Below are positions 43,693 to 52,539 of a stretch of 54,347 nt of DNA, piece by piece. Numbering within the stretch: position 1 is the stretch's first letter; every line of letters begins with the position of its first letter. Origin of the DNA: JALHTG01 sp964653695 (GTDB taxonomy: Archaea; Thermoproteota; Bathyarchaeia; 40CM-2-53-6; JALHTG01); assembly GCA_964653695.1 (NCBI GenBank), contig CAZZFQ010000002.1:1-54347 (forward strand), written 5' to 3'. A model generated the notes under the pieces. The model was not told where the DNA came from. It saw only the letters and a program-made list of their open reading frames with translations, and searched no databases. The translations under genes and the position numbers were made by a program.

Positions 43693-44163
43693 CTACTGGC
43701 TGTCGGTTCGAAGGAGGTTTCCTATGATCTCTGCAGCTATGCGTCGTGCGGCCTTTGATGCTCTGCGGCTGAGGCCCTCAGCGAAGTCTCTTGTCGGCTC
43801 TATCTCGACTCCGTAGATCTCCACCGTCTTAGGCATACTTCTTGACCCGAAGCGCCTTCCGACTTGGTAGGCCGAGGCGAAGTTGAAGCGATGAGGAGAG
43901 GTAAGATGCACTGTACTCTTGAGCTGGTCCGGTTTGAGCCTGCGTACAGTCCCAATCCGACCGTTCGTGGCTATCGCATCGATTACTATTGCCCTTTCGT
44001 ATCCGATCATTTCCTCAACGAGTTCAATGCCGCCCGCGCTGATCTCTTTGACATCGATGCCAAGTCCATGTGGCAGCTTCTCTCTTACTAGCTTGGCTAC
44101 GTGGTTTCCCACACCGTCGTCGCCGAGAAGAGGGTTTCCGACTCCGATAACGACGGTTTTCAG
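43693..44163 (-). CDS. Hydrogenase maturation protease, probable CTG start
   Basis: This protease trims the C-terminal tail of the NiFe hydrogenase large subunit after metal insertion. The frame encodes the family motif 'VVIGVGNPLLGDDGVG' and then 'IVIDAIATNG'. The first ordinary start in frame (GTG 44112) falls after that motif and would destroy the fold. The only fitting start is CTG at 44163, which overlaps the MvhA stop as CTGA and lies 5 nt after GAGG. The product is 156 aa, the normal length. It follows mvhA directly, its expected substrate. Confidence 0.88.
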   Translation of the reverse strand: MKTVVIGVGNPLLGDDGVGNHVAKLVREKLPHGLGIDVKEISAGGIELVEEMIGYERAIVIDAIATNGRIGTVRRLKPDQLKSTVHLTSPHRFNFASAYQVGRRFGSRSMPKTVEIYGVEIEPTRDFAEGLSRRASKAARRIAAEIIGNLLRTDSQ

Positions 44164-45626
44164 AAACGCCTCATCCTCTTGATCAGTTTCTTCTCTGAAC
44201 TGTAGATATCCACCTCAAGCGGCATCTGTCCGGGTAAGGTATGCGTTGCACACGCCAAACATGGATCGTACGCCCTAAACGCCATCTCTACCATGTTCAG
44301 AATTCCACTGTCAACCTTTCCTCTTCTGATTAGTCCTTGGGCCGCTTTCTTGACAGACATACATATCCCGGCGTGGTTGTGGGTTGTTGCCACTATCAGA
44401 TTGACTGCTTGCATAATTCCCTCTGGATCTGTCTTGTAATGGTGGATCAGTGTTCCTCTGGGTGCCTCGACTGCCCCGACGCCTTCTCTGGGGCTTGCTG
44501 TTGGGATGGTTCTCACTTTGCTGTTTTTCACGTCAGGATCCTGAGCTAGCTCCAGCAATCTTTCACTTGCATAAAGAGTCTCAATGACTCTGGCCCAATG
44601 ATACGCCAGAGTTTCGTGAGCAGGTTTCTTCAAGACCTCGAACATTTTCTCGTAGGCGGCTTGAGCCAGCGGGGTTGTGATTCCATTGGCCACATTGAAG
44701 CGGGCTAGAGGGCCGACCCTGTAAATGCCGCTAGTCTTTCCATCGACTAAACCTTTCCAGCCTACATTCTTGAGGTATGGAAACTTGAGGTAGGTCCATG
44801 ACTCTACATGCTCTGAGAGATGTTTGAGGTATTCCTTCGGTTCGAATAGAGCAAACTGTCCCCCTTCTGGATCAACTACCCTTAACTGTCCGTCGTATAG
44901 GTTCATCTTTCCTTGGGCGTCCACCATACCCATGTAGAATGTTCTAAGCCTATACGAGTCGTCCGTGACTAGGTCGAGATGCTTCTTGTTTTTCAAGACT
45001 GTCTCTTCGAAGGTCTCGACTGTGAACTTTGAGTGGTCCAATAGAAACTTGGCCATATCCTGGATTTTCGCGCAGTCACCTTCAGAGATGGACTTTGAAA
45101 CTCCTCCGGGAACTGCGAAGACTGGGTGGATCGCTCTGCCGCCGACTATTTCCTCTATTTCGTGCGCGTATCTCAGAGCTTTGAGGACATTGCGGCCAGC
45201 TTCCGCACTGACCTTCTTCAGTACGCCTGCTATGTTTCTTTCTGGCGGGGGCGCATCCAGTCCAACGATGAAGTCTGGTCCGCCTAGTGCATAGAAATGG
45301 GTTGAGTGGTCATGGATGAAGAATGCGCAGTAGCCCAGTTCTCTAATCTTCTTCGCGGCTTCAGGAGGATCGACACTGTAGACGGCGTCCGCTGCCTTAG
45401 CTGAGGCTAGATGGTGGTTCCAGGGACAGACGCCGCAGATCCTTGTGGTGATGTTTGGCATCTCTTCGACTGGTCTTCCCTCGCAGAACTTCTCGAATCC
45501 TCTAAGCTCCACTACTTGGAAGTATGCTTCATCGACATCGCCCTTCTTGTCCAAAAGGATGTGGATCTTGCCGTGTCCCTCAAGTCTGGTGACGGGGTCT
45601 ATCTTGATCAGTTTGGTCTTTTGCAC
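44160..45626 (-). CDS. mvhA: F420-nonreducing (methyl-viologen) NiFe hydrogenase large subunit
   Basis: MvhA holds the NiFe active site and oxidises H2. The 488-residue protein has the proximal metal ligands in 'RICGVCPWNHH' (Cys64, Cys67) and the distal ones in 'DPCLACATH' (Cys456, Cys459). All four are cysteine, with no selenocysteine codon. A 26-residue tail follows His462, the part removed by the maturation protease encoded next. Start is GTG. It is downstream of mvhG and mvhD. Confidence 0.96.
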   Translation of the reverse strand: MQKTKLIKIDPVTRLEGHGKIHILLDKKGDVDEAYFQVVELRGFEKFCEGRPVEEMPNITTRICGVCPWNHHLASAKAADAVYSVDPPEAAKKIRELGYCAFFIHDHSTHFYALGGPDFIVGLDAPPPERNIAGVLKKVSAEAGRNVLKALRYAHEIEEIVGGRAIHPVFAVPGGVSKSISEGDCAKIQDMAKFLLDHSKFTVETFEETVLKNKKHLDLVTDDSYRLRTFYMGMVDAQGKMNLYDGQLRVVDPEGGQFALFEPKEYLKHLSEHVESWTYLKFPYLKNVGWKGLVDGKTSGIYRVGPLARFNVANGITTPLAQAAYEKMFEVLKKPAHETLAYHWARVIETLYASERLLELAQDPDVKNSKVRTIPTASPREGVGAVEAPRGTLIHHYKTDPEGIMQAVNLIVATTHNHAGICMSVKKAAQGLIRRGKVDSGILNMVEMAFRAYDPCLACATHTLPGQMPLEVDIYSSEKKLIKRMRRF

Positions 45627-45632
45627 TGCGCG

Positions 45633-46592
45633 TCACTTCTTCATGCTCTTTCTACTGAGAATTGACGATGGTAATGTGAACATGTAGAATATTCCGACTG
45701 GATCTTTGATGTCGTCTATAAGTGCCTTGACTTGCTCTTCGCTCATCTGTTCTTCTCCTTCCAGGCCTAGCACAGAGCCGAGTGAAGCGATCATTTTGGC
45801 GCCTTGGTCAAGAGCTTTTGAAGTGGGTCCCATGCAACCTCGGCAGGGCATGTTCACGTTTATGCATTTCGAGCCGCACCCCATTCTCGTCGCGGGCCCT
45901 AAGCAGATGATGCCTTGGTCCAAGAAGCATTTTTCTTGGTCAGGGGCAGTGCTAGAGATCCTGTAGATTTTGGAGATCTTCTTCTCTTGCCTCTTTCTTG
46001 GGCATTCATCGCATAGGATTCTGTTTGGAGCGAGCGTTGCACCTTTCTGCGGAAGTTTTCCTCCGAGAATTGCTTCAATTGCCTTGTCGACGAGCGGTAC
46101 TTCTGGGGGGCATCCTGGCAGGAAATAGTCTACGTCCACACAGCTATGGAGGCACTGAACTGAGTCGAACTTTTCTGGAAGGTGAAGTGAGTATTCGCCG
46201 AGAGATGTTTCTGGAAGTGGTTGTTTGAAGTCTGAGTTGTCTGTGCTGGGTGTTTCCTTGTAGACAGTTGTGAAAAGTTGTTTGGTTGTTGTAAGGTTCG
46301 CTAGGCCTGGGACTCCGCCGTGACAGGCGCAGGCGCCGAACGCGATCATGGTTCTTGCCTTCTTTCTTAGGAGTTGGGCTATCTCTCTGTTCTCTTCATT
46401 CGCTATTGAGCCGTGGTAGAAGCAGAGGTCGACGCTTCCATCAGGGAGCCGCTGAAGTTCTTCGAGCTTTTGATCCGAAGCTGTAGGCCAGAAGACGATG
46501 TCGACAGCTTTTAGCAGATCCGTCAGTTTCTCGGCTAGGTTGACTATCGCCATGTCACAGCCTGAACATGTTGCCCCAAGGCCGATAGCCAA
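45633..46592 (-). CDS. mvhG: F420-nonreducing hydrogenase small subunit
   Basis: MvhG carries the Fe-S clusters that pass electrons from the NiFe site. The 319-residue protein has 'LGATCSGCDMAIV' at the start, 'AFGACACHGGVPGL', 'PGCPPEVPLV' and later cysteines ('CDECPR', 'GCGSKCINVNMPCRGC'). The TTG start at 46592 cuts close to the first strand; in-frame codons upstream read KATSQTKLK after the mvhD stop and contain no ATG/GTG/TTG, so an ACG start cannot be excluded. Confidence 0.95.
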   Translation of the reverse strand: MAIGLGATCSGCDMAIVNLAEKLTDLLKAVDIVFWPTASDQKLEELQRLPDGSVDLCFYHGSIANEENREIAQLLRKKARTMIAFGACACHGGVPGLANLTTTKQLFTTVYKETPSTDNSDFKQPLPETSLGEYSLHLPEKFDSVQCLHSCVDVDYFLPGCPPEVPLVDKAIEAILGGKLPQKGATLAPNRILCDECPRKRQEKKISKIYRISSTAPDQEKCFLDQGIICLGPATRMGCGSKCINVNMPCRGCMGPTSKALDQGAKMIASLGSVLGLEGEEQMSEEQVKALIDDIKDPVGIFYMFTLPSSILSRKSMKK

Positions 46593-46619
46593 CTTGAGTT
46601 TCGTCTGGCTCGTCGCTTT

Positions 46620-47048
46620 TCAACTCGCTTTGAGGGGATTTGGGCCTAAGGCTCGGATTTGCTCAGTGAATTCGTTCACTACTCTTGCGAACTTGTCCGC
46701 CTCCGATGCAGAGATCCATTCGAGCCTTACGCGTTCTCGCTCTATGCCTAATTGATCGAGAAGTTTGAGAAGGAGATAGTACCGTCTCCGTGCCTTGAGA
46801 TTTCCAGTCAGGTAGTGGCAGTCGCTGGGAGGATGGCATCCTGCTATGAGCACCCCATCCGCACCGTTCTTGAGAGCAGCCAGTACGAACCTGGGGTCAA
46901 CTCTGCCGCTGCACATTACGCGTATGACTCTCAAGTTGGGAGAGTATTGGATTCTACTTGTTCCGGCCAGGTCAGCTCCGGCATAGGAGCACCAATTGCA
47001 GAGGAAGCCTAGTATGTACGGCTCGAATGCATCCACCATCTTGATCAC
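46620..47048 (-). CDS. mvhD: F420-nonreducing hydrogenase iron-sulfur subunit D
   Basis: MvhD carries a 2Fe-2S cluster and links the hydrogenase to HdrA. The 142-residue protein has 'GFLCNWCSYAGADLAG', 'RVMCSGRVDPRFVL' and 'GCHPPSDCHY'. Start is GTG overlapping the hdrA stop as GTGA. Its presence between hdrA and mvhG is the standard arrangement for an Hdr-linked hydrogenase. Confidence 0.95.
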   Translation of the reverse strand: MIKMVDAFEPYILGFLCNWCSYAGADLAGTSRIQYSPNLRVIRVMCSGRVDPRFVLAALKNGADGVLIAGCHPPSDCHYLTGNLKARRRYYLLLKLLDQLGIERERVRLEWISASEADKFARVVNEFTEQIRALGPNPLKAS

Positions 47049-49006
47049 TTCGCGATCGCATGTTCGATTTGAGTCATCACTTGCTCATCGGTGAAGTGGT
47101 TCATCCCAATAGCGCCTGCCGGACAGGCAGAAGCACACGCCCCGCATCCTTTGCAGAGTGCCTCGTTGATTCTTGCTCTCTTGTCTTCAATTGAAATTGC
47201 ACCGTAGGGGCAAAGAAGAACGCAGATCCCGCAGCCTCCACATATTGAGTCGTCGACCACGGCGTAGTAGGGTTCGACTACGTATACTCCTGGAGCCATG
47301 AGCGATGCGGCTCCTGATGCCGCTGCTTTTGCTTGAGCGACTGCATCTGGAATGTCCTTCGGTCCAGCCGCGGTTCCGGCAATAAGTACACCCTCGACCA
47401 CTGTATCGACGGGTCTGAGTTTCGGGTGAGCTTCAGAAAAGAATCCGTCCGGTCCTGTTGGAATCTTGAGGACTCTTCTAATCTCCTTCGTGTCTAAACT
47501 CGGAGTGATCCCGACTGATAGGACAACGAGGTCAGCCTCCACCTCGAGTGGGGTTCCTGAAAGAGTGTCCTCCGCTCTGACTATGAGGTTTTGGCTTTTC
47601 GGTTCTTCGAGTATTTCTGCCACTCTTCCTCTTGTGAATAGGACTCCATAGTCTCTTCCGGCCCTCTCGTAGAACTCCTCGAAGCCCTTGCCGAAGGCCC
47701 GTATGTCCACATAGAAGATTCGAACTTCGATCTCTGGATGTTTCTCCTTTAGCTGTCTGGCCTGCTTCACTGCATACATGCAACAGACTCTTGAGCAGTA
47801 GATGTTGGTTCTCTCGTTTCTGGATCCAACGCACTGAACATAGACGATTCTTCTCGGCTCCTTGAGATCCGAGGGCCTGATCACCTTGCCAGTTGTGGGC
47901 CCTGAGGCGTTGAGCATTCGCTCCACCTCAAGTGAAGTTACAACATTTTGGAAGACGCCGTAGTTGTATTCCAGATCGCTCAAGGGGCTGTATGGGTCGT
48001 ATCCCGTGGCAACAACTATTGTGTCAACATCAAGCTCGATCTCTTTGGGAGCCTGATCGTAGTCTATCGCTTCGGGTTCGCATACATCCTTGCATTTTCC
48101 GCAAGCCAGTGGCGTCAGACCTAGGCAGTTTACTTCGTCAAGGACATAGGAGGGTGGCACGGCTTGAGGAAACGGGATGTAGATTGCCTTTCTCCAACTT
48201 AGGCAGGCATTGAACTCGTCCGGCACTTCCACGGGGCAGATCTTTGTACATTCATCGCATGCAGTACATTTCTTCTCGTCGACATACTTGGGTTTCTGCA
48301 GTACCTTGACCTTGAAGTTGCCGATGAATCCTTGGACATCTTTCACCTCGGCGTAGGTGAAGAGCTTCACGTTGGGGTGGCGTGATACGGAAACCATTTT
48401 GGGAGTTAGTATGCAGGAGGAGCAGTCCATCGTCGGGAAGGTTTTGTCAAGTTGTGCCATTCTTCCTCCTATCGTTGGAGATTTCTCGACCAAGTAGACT
48501 GTGAAGCCTGAGTTTGCTAGGTCGAGTGCCGCTGATATGCCGGCTATTCCTCCGCCTATGACTAAGGCGTTCCTTCCAACTTTGACCTCTTTCAGTTCAA
48601 GCTCCTGCAGCATTGCCGCTCTTGCAACAGTCATTCTCAGTATGTCTTTGGCTAGTAGCAAAGCGCCTTCAGGGTTCTTCATGTGAACCCAAGTGTCTTG
48701 TTCTCTGATGTTCGCCATCTCGAAGAAGTAGGGGGACAGACCTTCCTCTTGGAGGACTTTGCGGAACGTTGCCTCATGCAATGTGGGGCTGCAGGCCGCC
48801 ACTACAATTCGATTGAGCTTGCTTTCATGGATGTCTTTTCTTATCAGCTGTTGGCCTGGATCCGAGCACATGTACGTGTAGTCCTTGGCTACAACAACGT
48901 TTGGAAGGGTTTCCGCATAGCTGAGAAGCTTCTTGATGTCGATTACTCCCGCTATGTTGGTTCCACAGTGACAGAGGTAGACGCCTATCCTAGGTTGCTC
49001 GGACAT
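47045..49006 (-). CDS. hdrA: Heterodisulfide reductase subunit A
   Basis: HdrA is the FAD protein at which electron bifurcation occurs in Hdr complexes. The 653-residue protein has 'YLCHCGTNIAG' at the N-terminus, the FAD motif 'GGGIAG' (about 151-156), a 'CTACDECTKIC' cluster site (about 247-257), further cysteine groups ('CGKCKDVC'), and a C-terminal two-cluster ferredoxin domain ('CGGCGICVLLCP', 'CKGCGACASACP'). Start is ATG; its first codons overlap korC. No hdrB or hdrC is in the window. Confidence 0.96.
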   Translation of the reverse strand: MSEQPRIGVYLCHCGTNIAGVIDIKKLLSYAETLPNVVVAKDYTYMCSDPGQQLIRKDIHESKLNRIVVAACSPTLHEATFRKVLQEEGLSPYFFEMANIREQDTWVHMKNPEGALLLAKDILRMTVARAAMLQELELKEVKVGRNALVIGGGIAGISAALDLANSGFTVYLVEKSPTIGGRMAQLDKTFPTMDCSSCILTPKMVSVSRHPNVKLFTYAEVKDVQGFIGNFKVKVLQKPKYVDEKKCTACDECTKICPVEVPDEFNACLSWRKAIYIPFPQAVPPSYVLDEVNCLGLTPLACGKCKDVCEPEAIDYDQAPKEIELDVDTIVVATGYDPYSPLSDLEYNYGVFQNVVTSLEVERMLNASGPTTGKVIRPSDLKEPRRIVYVQCVGSRNERTNIYCSRVCCMYAVKQARQLKEKHPEIEVRIFYVDIRAFGKGFEEFYERAGRDYGVLFTRGRVAEILEEPKSQNLIVRAEDTLSGTPLEVEADLVVLSVGITPSLDTKEIRRVLKIPTGPDGFFSEAHPKLRPVDTVVEGVLIAGTAAGPKDIPDAVAQAKAAASGAASLMAPGVYVVEPYYAVVDDSICGGCGICVLLCPYGAISIEDKRARINEALCKGCGACASACPAGAIGMNHFTDEQVMTQIEHAIAK

Positions 49007-49559
49007 TCACGTTCTCCTCCATTAGTTTCACTGTGTGGTCGAAGCCCGCCGTGAAGGCGCTAAGGTTAAGCTTGTCGGTCCCTCTCGGAACGAAGCGAAC
49101 TATCGCTTTTTCTACAGCCTTAGGATCGATGGCCTTCGATGCGGCTGTTACGCTTCCGATCATCACCATGTTTGCAACGATCCTCTTACCGATTTTCTCG
49201 GCCATCCTTACTGTGGGAACAGCGTACATCTTCGCGTTCTTTATCTCTCTGAGACTAAGCACCATATCGGGATCGTAGATTACAATCCCGCCGGGCTTGA
49301 TGTCATCTACATACTTATCGAATGCTTCTTGAGACATCACTCCGATGAGGTCGGGTTGCTCAACTTTTGGATAGTCAATGTCACTGTCTGAGATGACGAC
49401 TTCAGACTTACAAGCGCCGCCTCTGGCTTCGGGTCCGTATGACTGTGTCTGTGTCGCTTTCTTTTCATCGAATATGGCTGCTGCCGTTCCGAGGACTACT
49501 CCAGCCAGAACGATGCCTTGGCCACCTAGTCCTCCAAGCCGGATCTCATAGCGGGGCAT
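48990..49559 (-). CDS. korC: 2-oxoacid:ferredoxin oxidoreductase gamma subunit
   Basis: The 189-residue protein has 'IRLGGLGGQGIVLAGVVLGTAA' and 'SYGPEARGGACKSEVVISD', signatures of the gamma subunit of archaeal 2-oxoglutarate/2-ketoacid ferredoxin oxidoreductases. Overlaps with korB (14 nt) and hdrA (17 nt) show coupling. Substrate is inferred from the four-gene pattern only. Confidence 0.93.
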   Translation of the reverse strand: MPRYEIRLGGLGGQGIVLAGVVLGTAAAIFDEKKATQTQSYGPEARGGACKSEVVISDSDIDYPKVEQPDLIGVMSQEAFDKYVDDIKPGGIVIYDPDMVLSLREIKNAKMYAVPTVRMAEKIGKRIVANMVMIGSVTAASKAIDPKAVEKAIVRFVPRGTDKLNLSAFTAGFDHTVKLMEENVNVRAT

Positions 49560-50406
49560 TCGTTAGCTTTCCCTCCTGATCAAGTCTTCCTTGAATGGCG
49601 ATCACCTGCCGCCTCAGCAGATCTGTATACTCAGGTTTGTCAGCATCAACGAACTCTCCGACCACGATCTTCTCAGGTCCGACTTCCGCCTTGAGAGGAT
49701 CCGTGAAGTGTTGAATGATGCTCTTTTCCTTAAGCCAGTTGGACTGATCCTTAGGGCCGGGCATCTTGTTTCTTCTGCCGTATTGTTCGGGGCAAGGCGT
49801 AATTACTTCGACGAAAGTGAAGCCTTTCTTCGTCAGCGCCTTCTTGATGGATTCTCTTAATCTTCGAACATGTATTGTCGTCCATCTGGCGACGTAGACA
49901 GCTCCCGAGGCAGCTGCCAAGTGCACAAGGTTGAAGGGATGTTCAATGTTTCCATAGGGCGTTGTAGTAGTTCTGTCTTCAAGTATAGTCGTTGGCCCAG
50001 ATTGCCCTCCAGTCATCCCATAGTTGAAGTTGTTTGAGCAGATCACGGTCATGTCTATGTTTCTTCGGGCTGCGTGAATGAAGTGGTTTCCACCTATCGC
50101 GAAGAGATCTCCATCTCCGCTTATCACTACTACCTTCAGATCTGGCCTAGTGGCTTTCAGTCCGACGGCGAAGGCGATCGGTCGTCCGTGGGTAGTGTGA
50201 AAGCCGTCTAGGTTTACGTAGCCCGATATCCTCCCTATGCATCCAATTCCTGAAACTACTACAATCTTGTCCAGATTCATCTTCAACTCGTCTAGGGCAC
50301 GTAGAAACTCACTGAGTATGACTCCGTCTCCACATCCAGCGCACCAAATGTGTGGAATCATACCTTTGCGAGTAAACTTCTCCATGGGATGCGTTTCCTG
50401 AATCAT
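49546..50406 (-). CDS. korB: 2-oxoacid:ferredoxin oxidoreductase beta subunit
   Basis: The beta subunit binds thiamine diphosphate. The 286-residue protein has 'IPHIWCAGCGDGVILSEFL', 'GDGDLFAIGGNHFIHAARRN' (TPP-Mg site) and 'CSNNFNYGMTGGQSGPTT'. Start ATG overlaps the korA stop as ATGA. Together with alpha, gamma and ferredoxin-like subunits it forms a Kor-type enzyme, converting 2-oxoglutarate (or a similar 2-oxoacid) to the acyl-CoA with ferredoxin reduction, or the reverse. Confidence 0.95.
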   Translation of the reverse strand: MIQETHPMEKFTRKGMIPHIWCAGCGDGVILSEFLRALDELKMNLDKIVVVSGIGCIGRISGYVNLDGFHTTHGRPIAFAVGLKATRPDLKVVVISGDGDLFAIGGNHFIHAARRNIDMTVICSNNFNYGMTGGQSGPTTILEDRTTTTPYGNIEHPFNLVHLAAASGAVYVARWTTIHVRRLRESIKKALTKKGFTFVEVITPCPEQYGRRNKMPGPKDQSNWLKEKSIIQHFTDPLKAEVGPEKIVVGEFVDADKPEYTDLLRRQVIAIQGRLDQEGKLTNAPL

Positions 50407-51554
50407 CTTTCATCTCCCGCTATGTGCGTGAGGAGTTCTTCGGGCGTGTGAGGATCCTCACCTAACTTTGATGCGAAGGTGATCTTGTGGTAGTCAAACC
50501 TTCGTTCGACTTCTCGAACAATCTGGCCGTAGTTCATCTCAGCGACCACAATCCTATCTACCTGATCCGCAACAGCTTCTATTTCCTTGTCCGGGAAAGG
50601 CCAAATGGTCGTCAGGCCAAGGAATCCTGCCTTTATCCCTCGTTTTCTCGCCCGGGTTACCGCTGCTATAGCAGATCTGGCCTCGCTTCCGTAGGCGATT
50701 AAGCATACTTTTGCGTCATCTAGGAAAATCTTCTTGACTTGTACTATCGCGTCTCGGTTTTTCCTTATCTTGTCGCACAGTCTTCTAACGAGCTTTGCCT
50801 GTTCTTCAGCACTATCCGTTTGCGGATGTCCCGTTTCGTCGTGTGTAAGCCCGGTCGCGTAGAATCTGTAACCTTCTCCGAAGACCGCCATGGGCGGCAC
50901 AAGATCCTTATCGGGCTTGAAGGGATTGTACGCGTCTGGGGGCACGGTCGGCTTCTTTCTATTGACGATCTCAATTTCGTCCGGCGAGGGGATGACAAGT
51001 CGCTCTCTCATGTGACCTATCAGTTCGTCAATCATCACAAAGACAGGTATTCTGTATCTCTCTGCCAAGTTGAAGGCCTGAACGGTCAGGTCGAACGTTT
51101 CCTGGACCGAAGAGGGCGATAGCGCAACGATCTCGTAATCTCCATGCGAACCCCACTTCGCCTGCATTACATCCTGCTGCCCAGCCTTCGTTGGTTGACC
51201 AGTGCTCGGGCCGCCCCTCATCACATCAACAATTACGATCGGGGTCTCAGTCATGACAGCTAGCCCTATGTTTTCCTGCATGAGACTGAACCCTGGGCCG
51301 GAGGTTGAGGTCATAGATTTGACCCCTCCATAAGATGCGCCGATTATTGCTGCGACAGAGCCGATCTCATCCTCCATTTGGAGGTAGACGCCTCCAACTT
51401 CAGGCAGTCGTCTTGCCATATGTTCCGCCACTTCAGTGGCCGGAGTAATTGGGTAACCAGCGAAAAACCTGCAGCCTGCGGCGATCGCGCCTTCAGCGCA
51501 CGCGATGTCTCCTTGAGTGAAGTGCGCGCCACTCAACAGGTCTCTTCTCAGCAT
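50403..51554 (-). CDS. korA: 2-oxoacid:ferredoxin oxidoreductase alpha subunit
   Basis: The protein (383 aa from ATG 51554) has 'GAIAAGCRFFAGYPITPATEVAEHM' cut as 'CRFFAGYPITPATEVAEHM', 'MTSTSGPGFSLMQENIGLAV' and 'RGGPSTGQPTKAGQQD', the alpha-subunit signatures. The open frame reaches 51620 inside korD, but 51554 gives the family N-terminus and overlaps the korD stop by 7 nt. The alpha subunit lies in the order D-A-B-C typical of 2-oxoglutarate:ferredoxin oxidoreductase. Confidence 0.95.
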   Translation of the reverse strand: MLRRDLLSGAHFTQGDIACAEGAIAAGCRFFAGYPITPATEVAEHMARRLPEVGGVYLQMEDEIGSVAAIIGASYGGVKSMTSTSGPGFSLMQENIGLAVMTETPIVIVDVMRGGPSTGQPTKAGQQDVMQAKWGSHGDYEIVALSPSSVQETFDLTVQAFNLAERYRIPVFVMIDELIGHMRERLVIPSPDEIEIVNRKKPTVPPDAYNPFKPDKDLVPPMAVFGEGYRFYATGLTHDETGHPQTDSAEEQAKLVRRLCDKIRKNRDAIVQVKKIFLDDAKVCLIAYGSEARSAIAAVTRARKRGIKAGFLGLTTIWPFPDKEIEAVADQVDRIVVAEMNYGQIVREVERRFDYHKITFASKLGEDPHTPEELLTHIAGDER

Positions 51555-51820
51555 TTGTCCTCTCCTTTTCTTCGCTGGAAAATGGCTAGGTCGGGGCAGA
51601 TCTCCTCGCATAGGCCGCATCCAACACAGGCTTCTTCGTTTACGACGCGAGGCGGGTGAACACCATGAACGTTCAGCTTAGGGTCATAGTCAAGCACGTC
51701 TTTCGGACAGAGTTCTATGCAGAGTTCGCAGCCCTTACACCTGTCTGGCATGGTGACAATGTCAACTTCGAGGATCTTCAGCTTGTGCTGAGGAGAAAGC
51801 GGCTTCCTACTCCTCTCCAA
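51548..51820 (-). CDS. korD: 2-oxoacid:ferredoxin oxidoreductase delta (ferredoxin) subunit
   Basis: The 90-residue protein has two 4Fe-4S motifs: 'CKGCELCIELCP' (about 28-39) and 'CVGCGLCEEICP' (about 66-77). It is the electron-accepting subunit of the Kor complex. Start is TTG. It heads the operon korDABC-hdrA-mvhDGA. Confidence 0.93.
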   Translation of the reverse strand: MERSRKPLSPQHKLKILEVDIVTMPDRCKGCELCIELCPKDVLDYDPKLNVHGVHPPRVVNEEACVGCGLCEEICPDLAIFQRRKGEDKC

Positions 51821-51946
51821 TGCCCTCCCGCCACCTTGATTTGCGATTCTTCAACGTAGGCGTGCTTTCTTCACCTTTCAACCTTGTCGAAGGCAGTTCG
51901 ACTGCACCCGGCCCGGCTCGAAGCGATGCCAAAACTATCACATACC

Positions 51947-51953
51947 TATAAAA
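51947..51953 (+). promoter_or_regulatory. TATA-like box in the moaE/korD divergent region
   Basis: TATAAAA lies 46-52 bp upstream of the moaE TTG. Read on the other strand (TTTTATA) it could also serve korD with a leader of about 100 nt. The 178-bp region between the genes shows no other clear feature. Confidence 0.45.
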
Positions 51954-51998
51954 CCGTATGCTCAGAAGATCCTCAAGCGAATAGGAAACGTTCGAAGC

Positions 51999-52490
51999 TT
52001 GAAGGCAAATTCGGGGAAAGGCAACTTGCAAAGGAGAGTGGGAATCCACGCTAAAGGCAAACTCAGGCTAGAGAGCCTCCTTGATCGAGTTAAGGCTCAT
52101 AGACGCTTCAAGGATGTTGGCGGAATAGGCATATTCCTTGGAGTCACCCGGAGCAGTTCAGCCGAAGGCAAACCTGTTTCACACTTGGAACTGGAGGCCT
52201 ATGAAGTCAAGGCTCAGGAAGCGATGGCTTCTATAGCTGACGATATCGCAAGCCGAGACGGGATAGTGGATGCCCTCATACATCATGCTGTGGGAAAGCT
52301 GAAACAAGGCGAATTGATAATGGCGGTGCTGGTCGCCGGGAGATCTAGAAAGGACGTTTTTCCGGCGCTGATCGAAGCCGTCGAGAGAACGAAGAGTACT
52401 GTTCCGATCTGGAAGAAAGAGTTTCTAGCTTCCGGTGAATCGTACTGGGTTAGCGAAAAAGGTCGCACTGTGAAACAGGAAAAGAGTTGA
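51999..52490 (+). CDS. moaE: MoaE-like molybdopterin synthase large subunit
   Basis: MoaE inserts sulfur into precursor Z to make molybdopterin for Mo or W enzymes. The 163-residue protein has 'GGIGIFLGVTRSSSAEG', 'HLELEAYEVKAQEAM', 'HAVGKLKQGELIMAVLV' and 'VPIWKKEFLASGESYWV', with the conserved lysines near the C-terminus. The chosen TTG adds about 17 residues ahead of the core; a GTG after AAGGAGA near 52035 is an alternative. No other cofactor gene is adjacent. Confidence 0.9.
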   Translation: MKANSGKGNLQRRVGIHAKGKLRLESLLDRVKAHRRFKDVGGIGIFLGVTRSSSAEGKPVSHLELEAYEVKAQEAMASIADDIASRDGIVDALIHHAVGKLKQGELIMAVLVAGRSRKDVFPALIEAVERTKSTVPIWKKEFLASGESYWVSEKGRTVKQEKS

Positions 52491-52539
52491 TTTTGTCATC
52501 ATAGACGCAGGCTATGTTGGCACTATGTTGCATGTGAAT

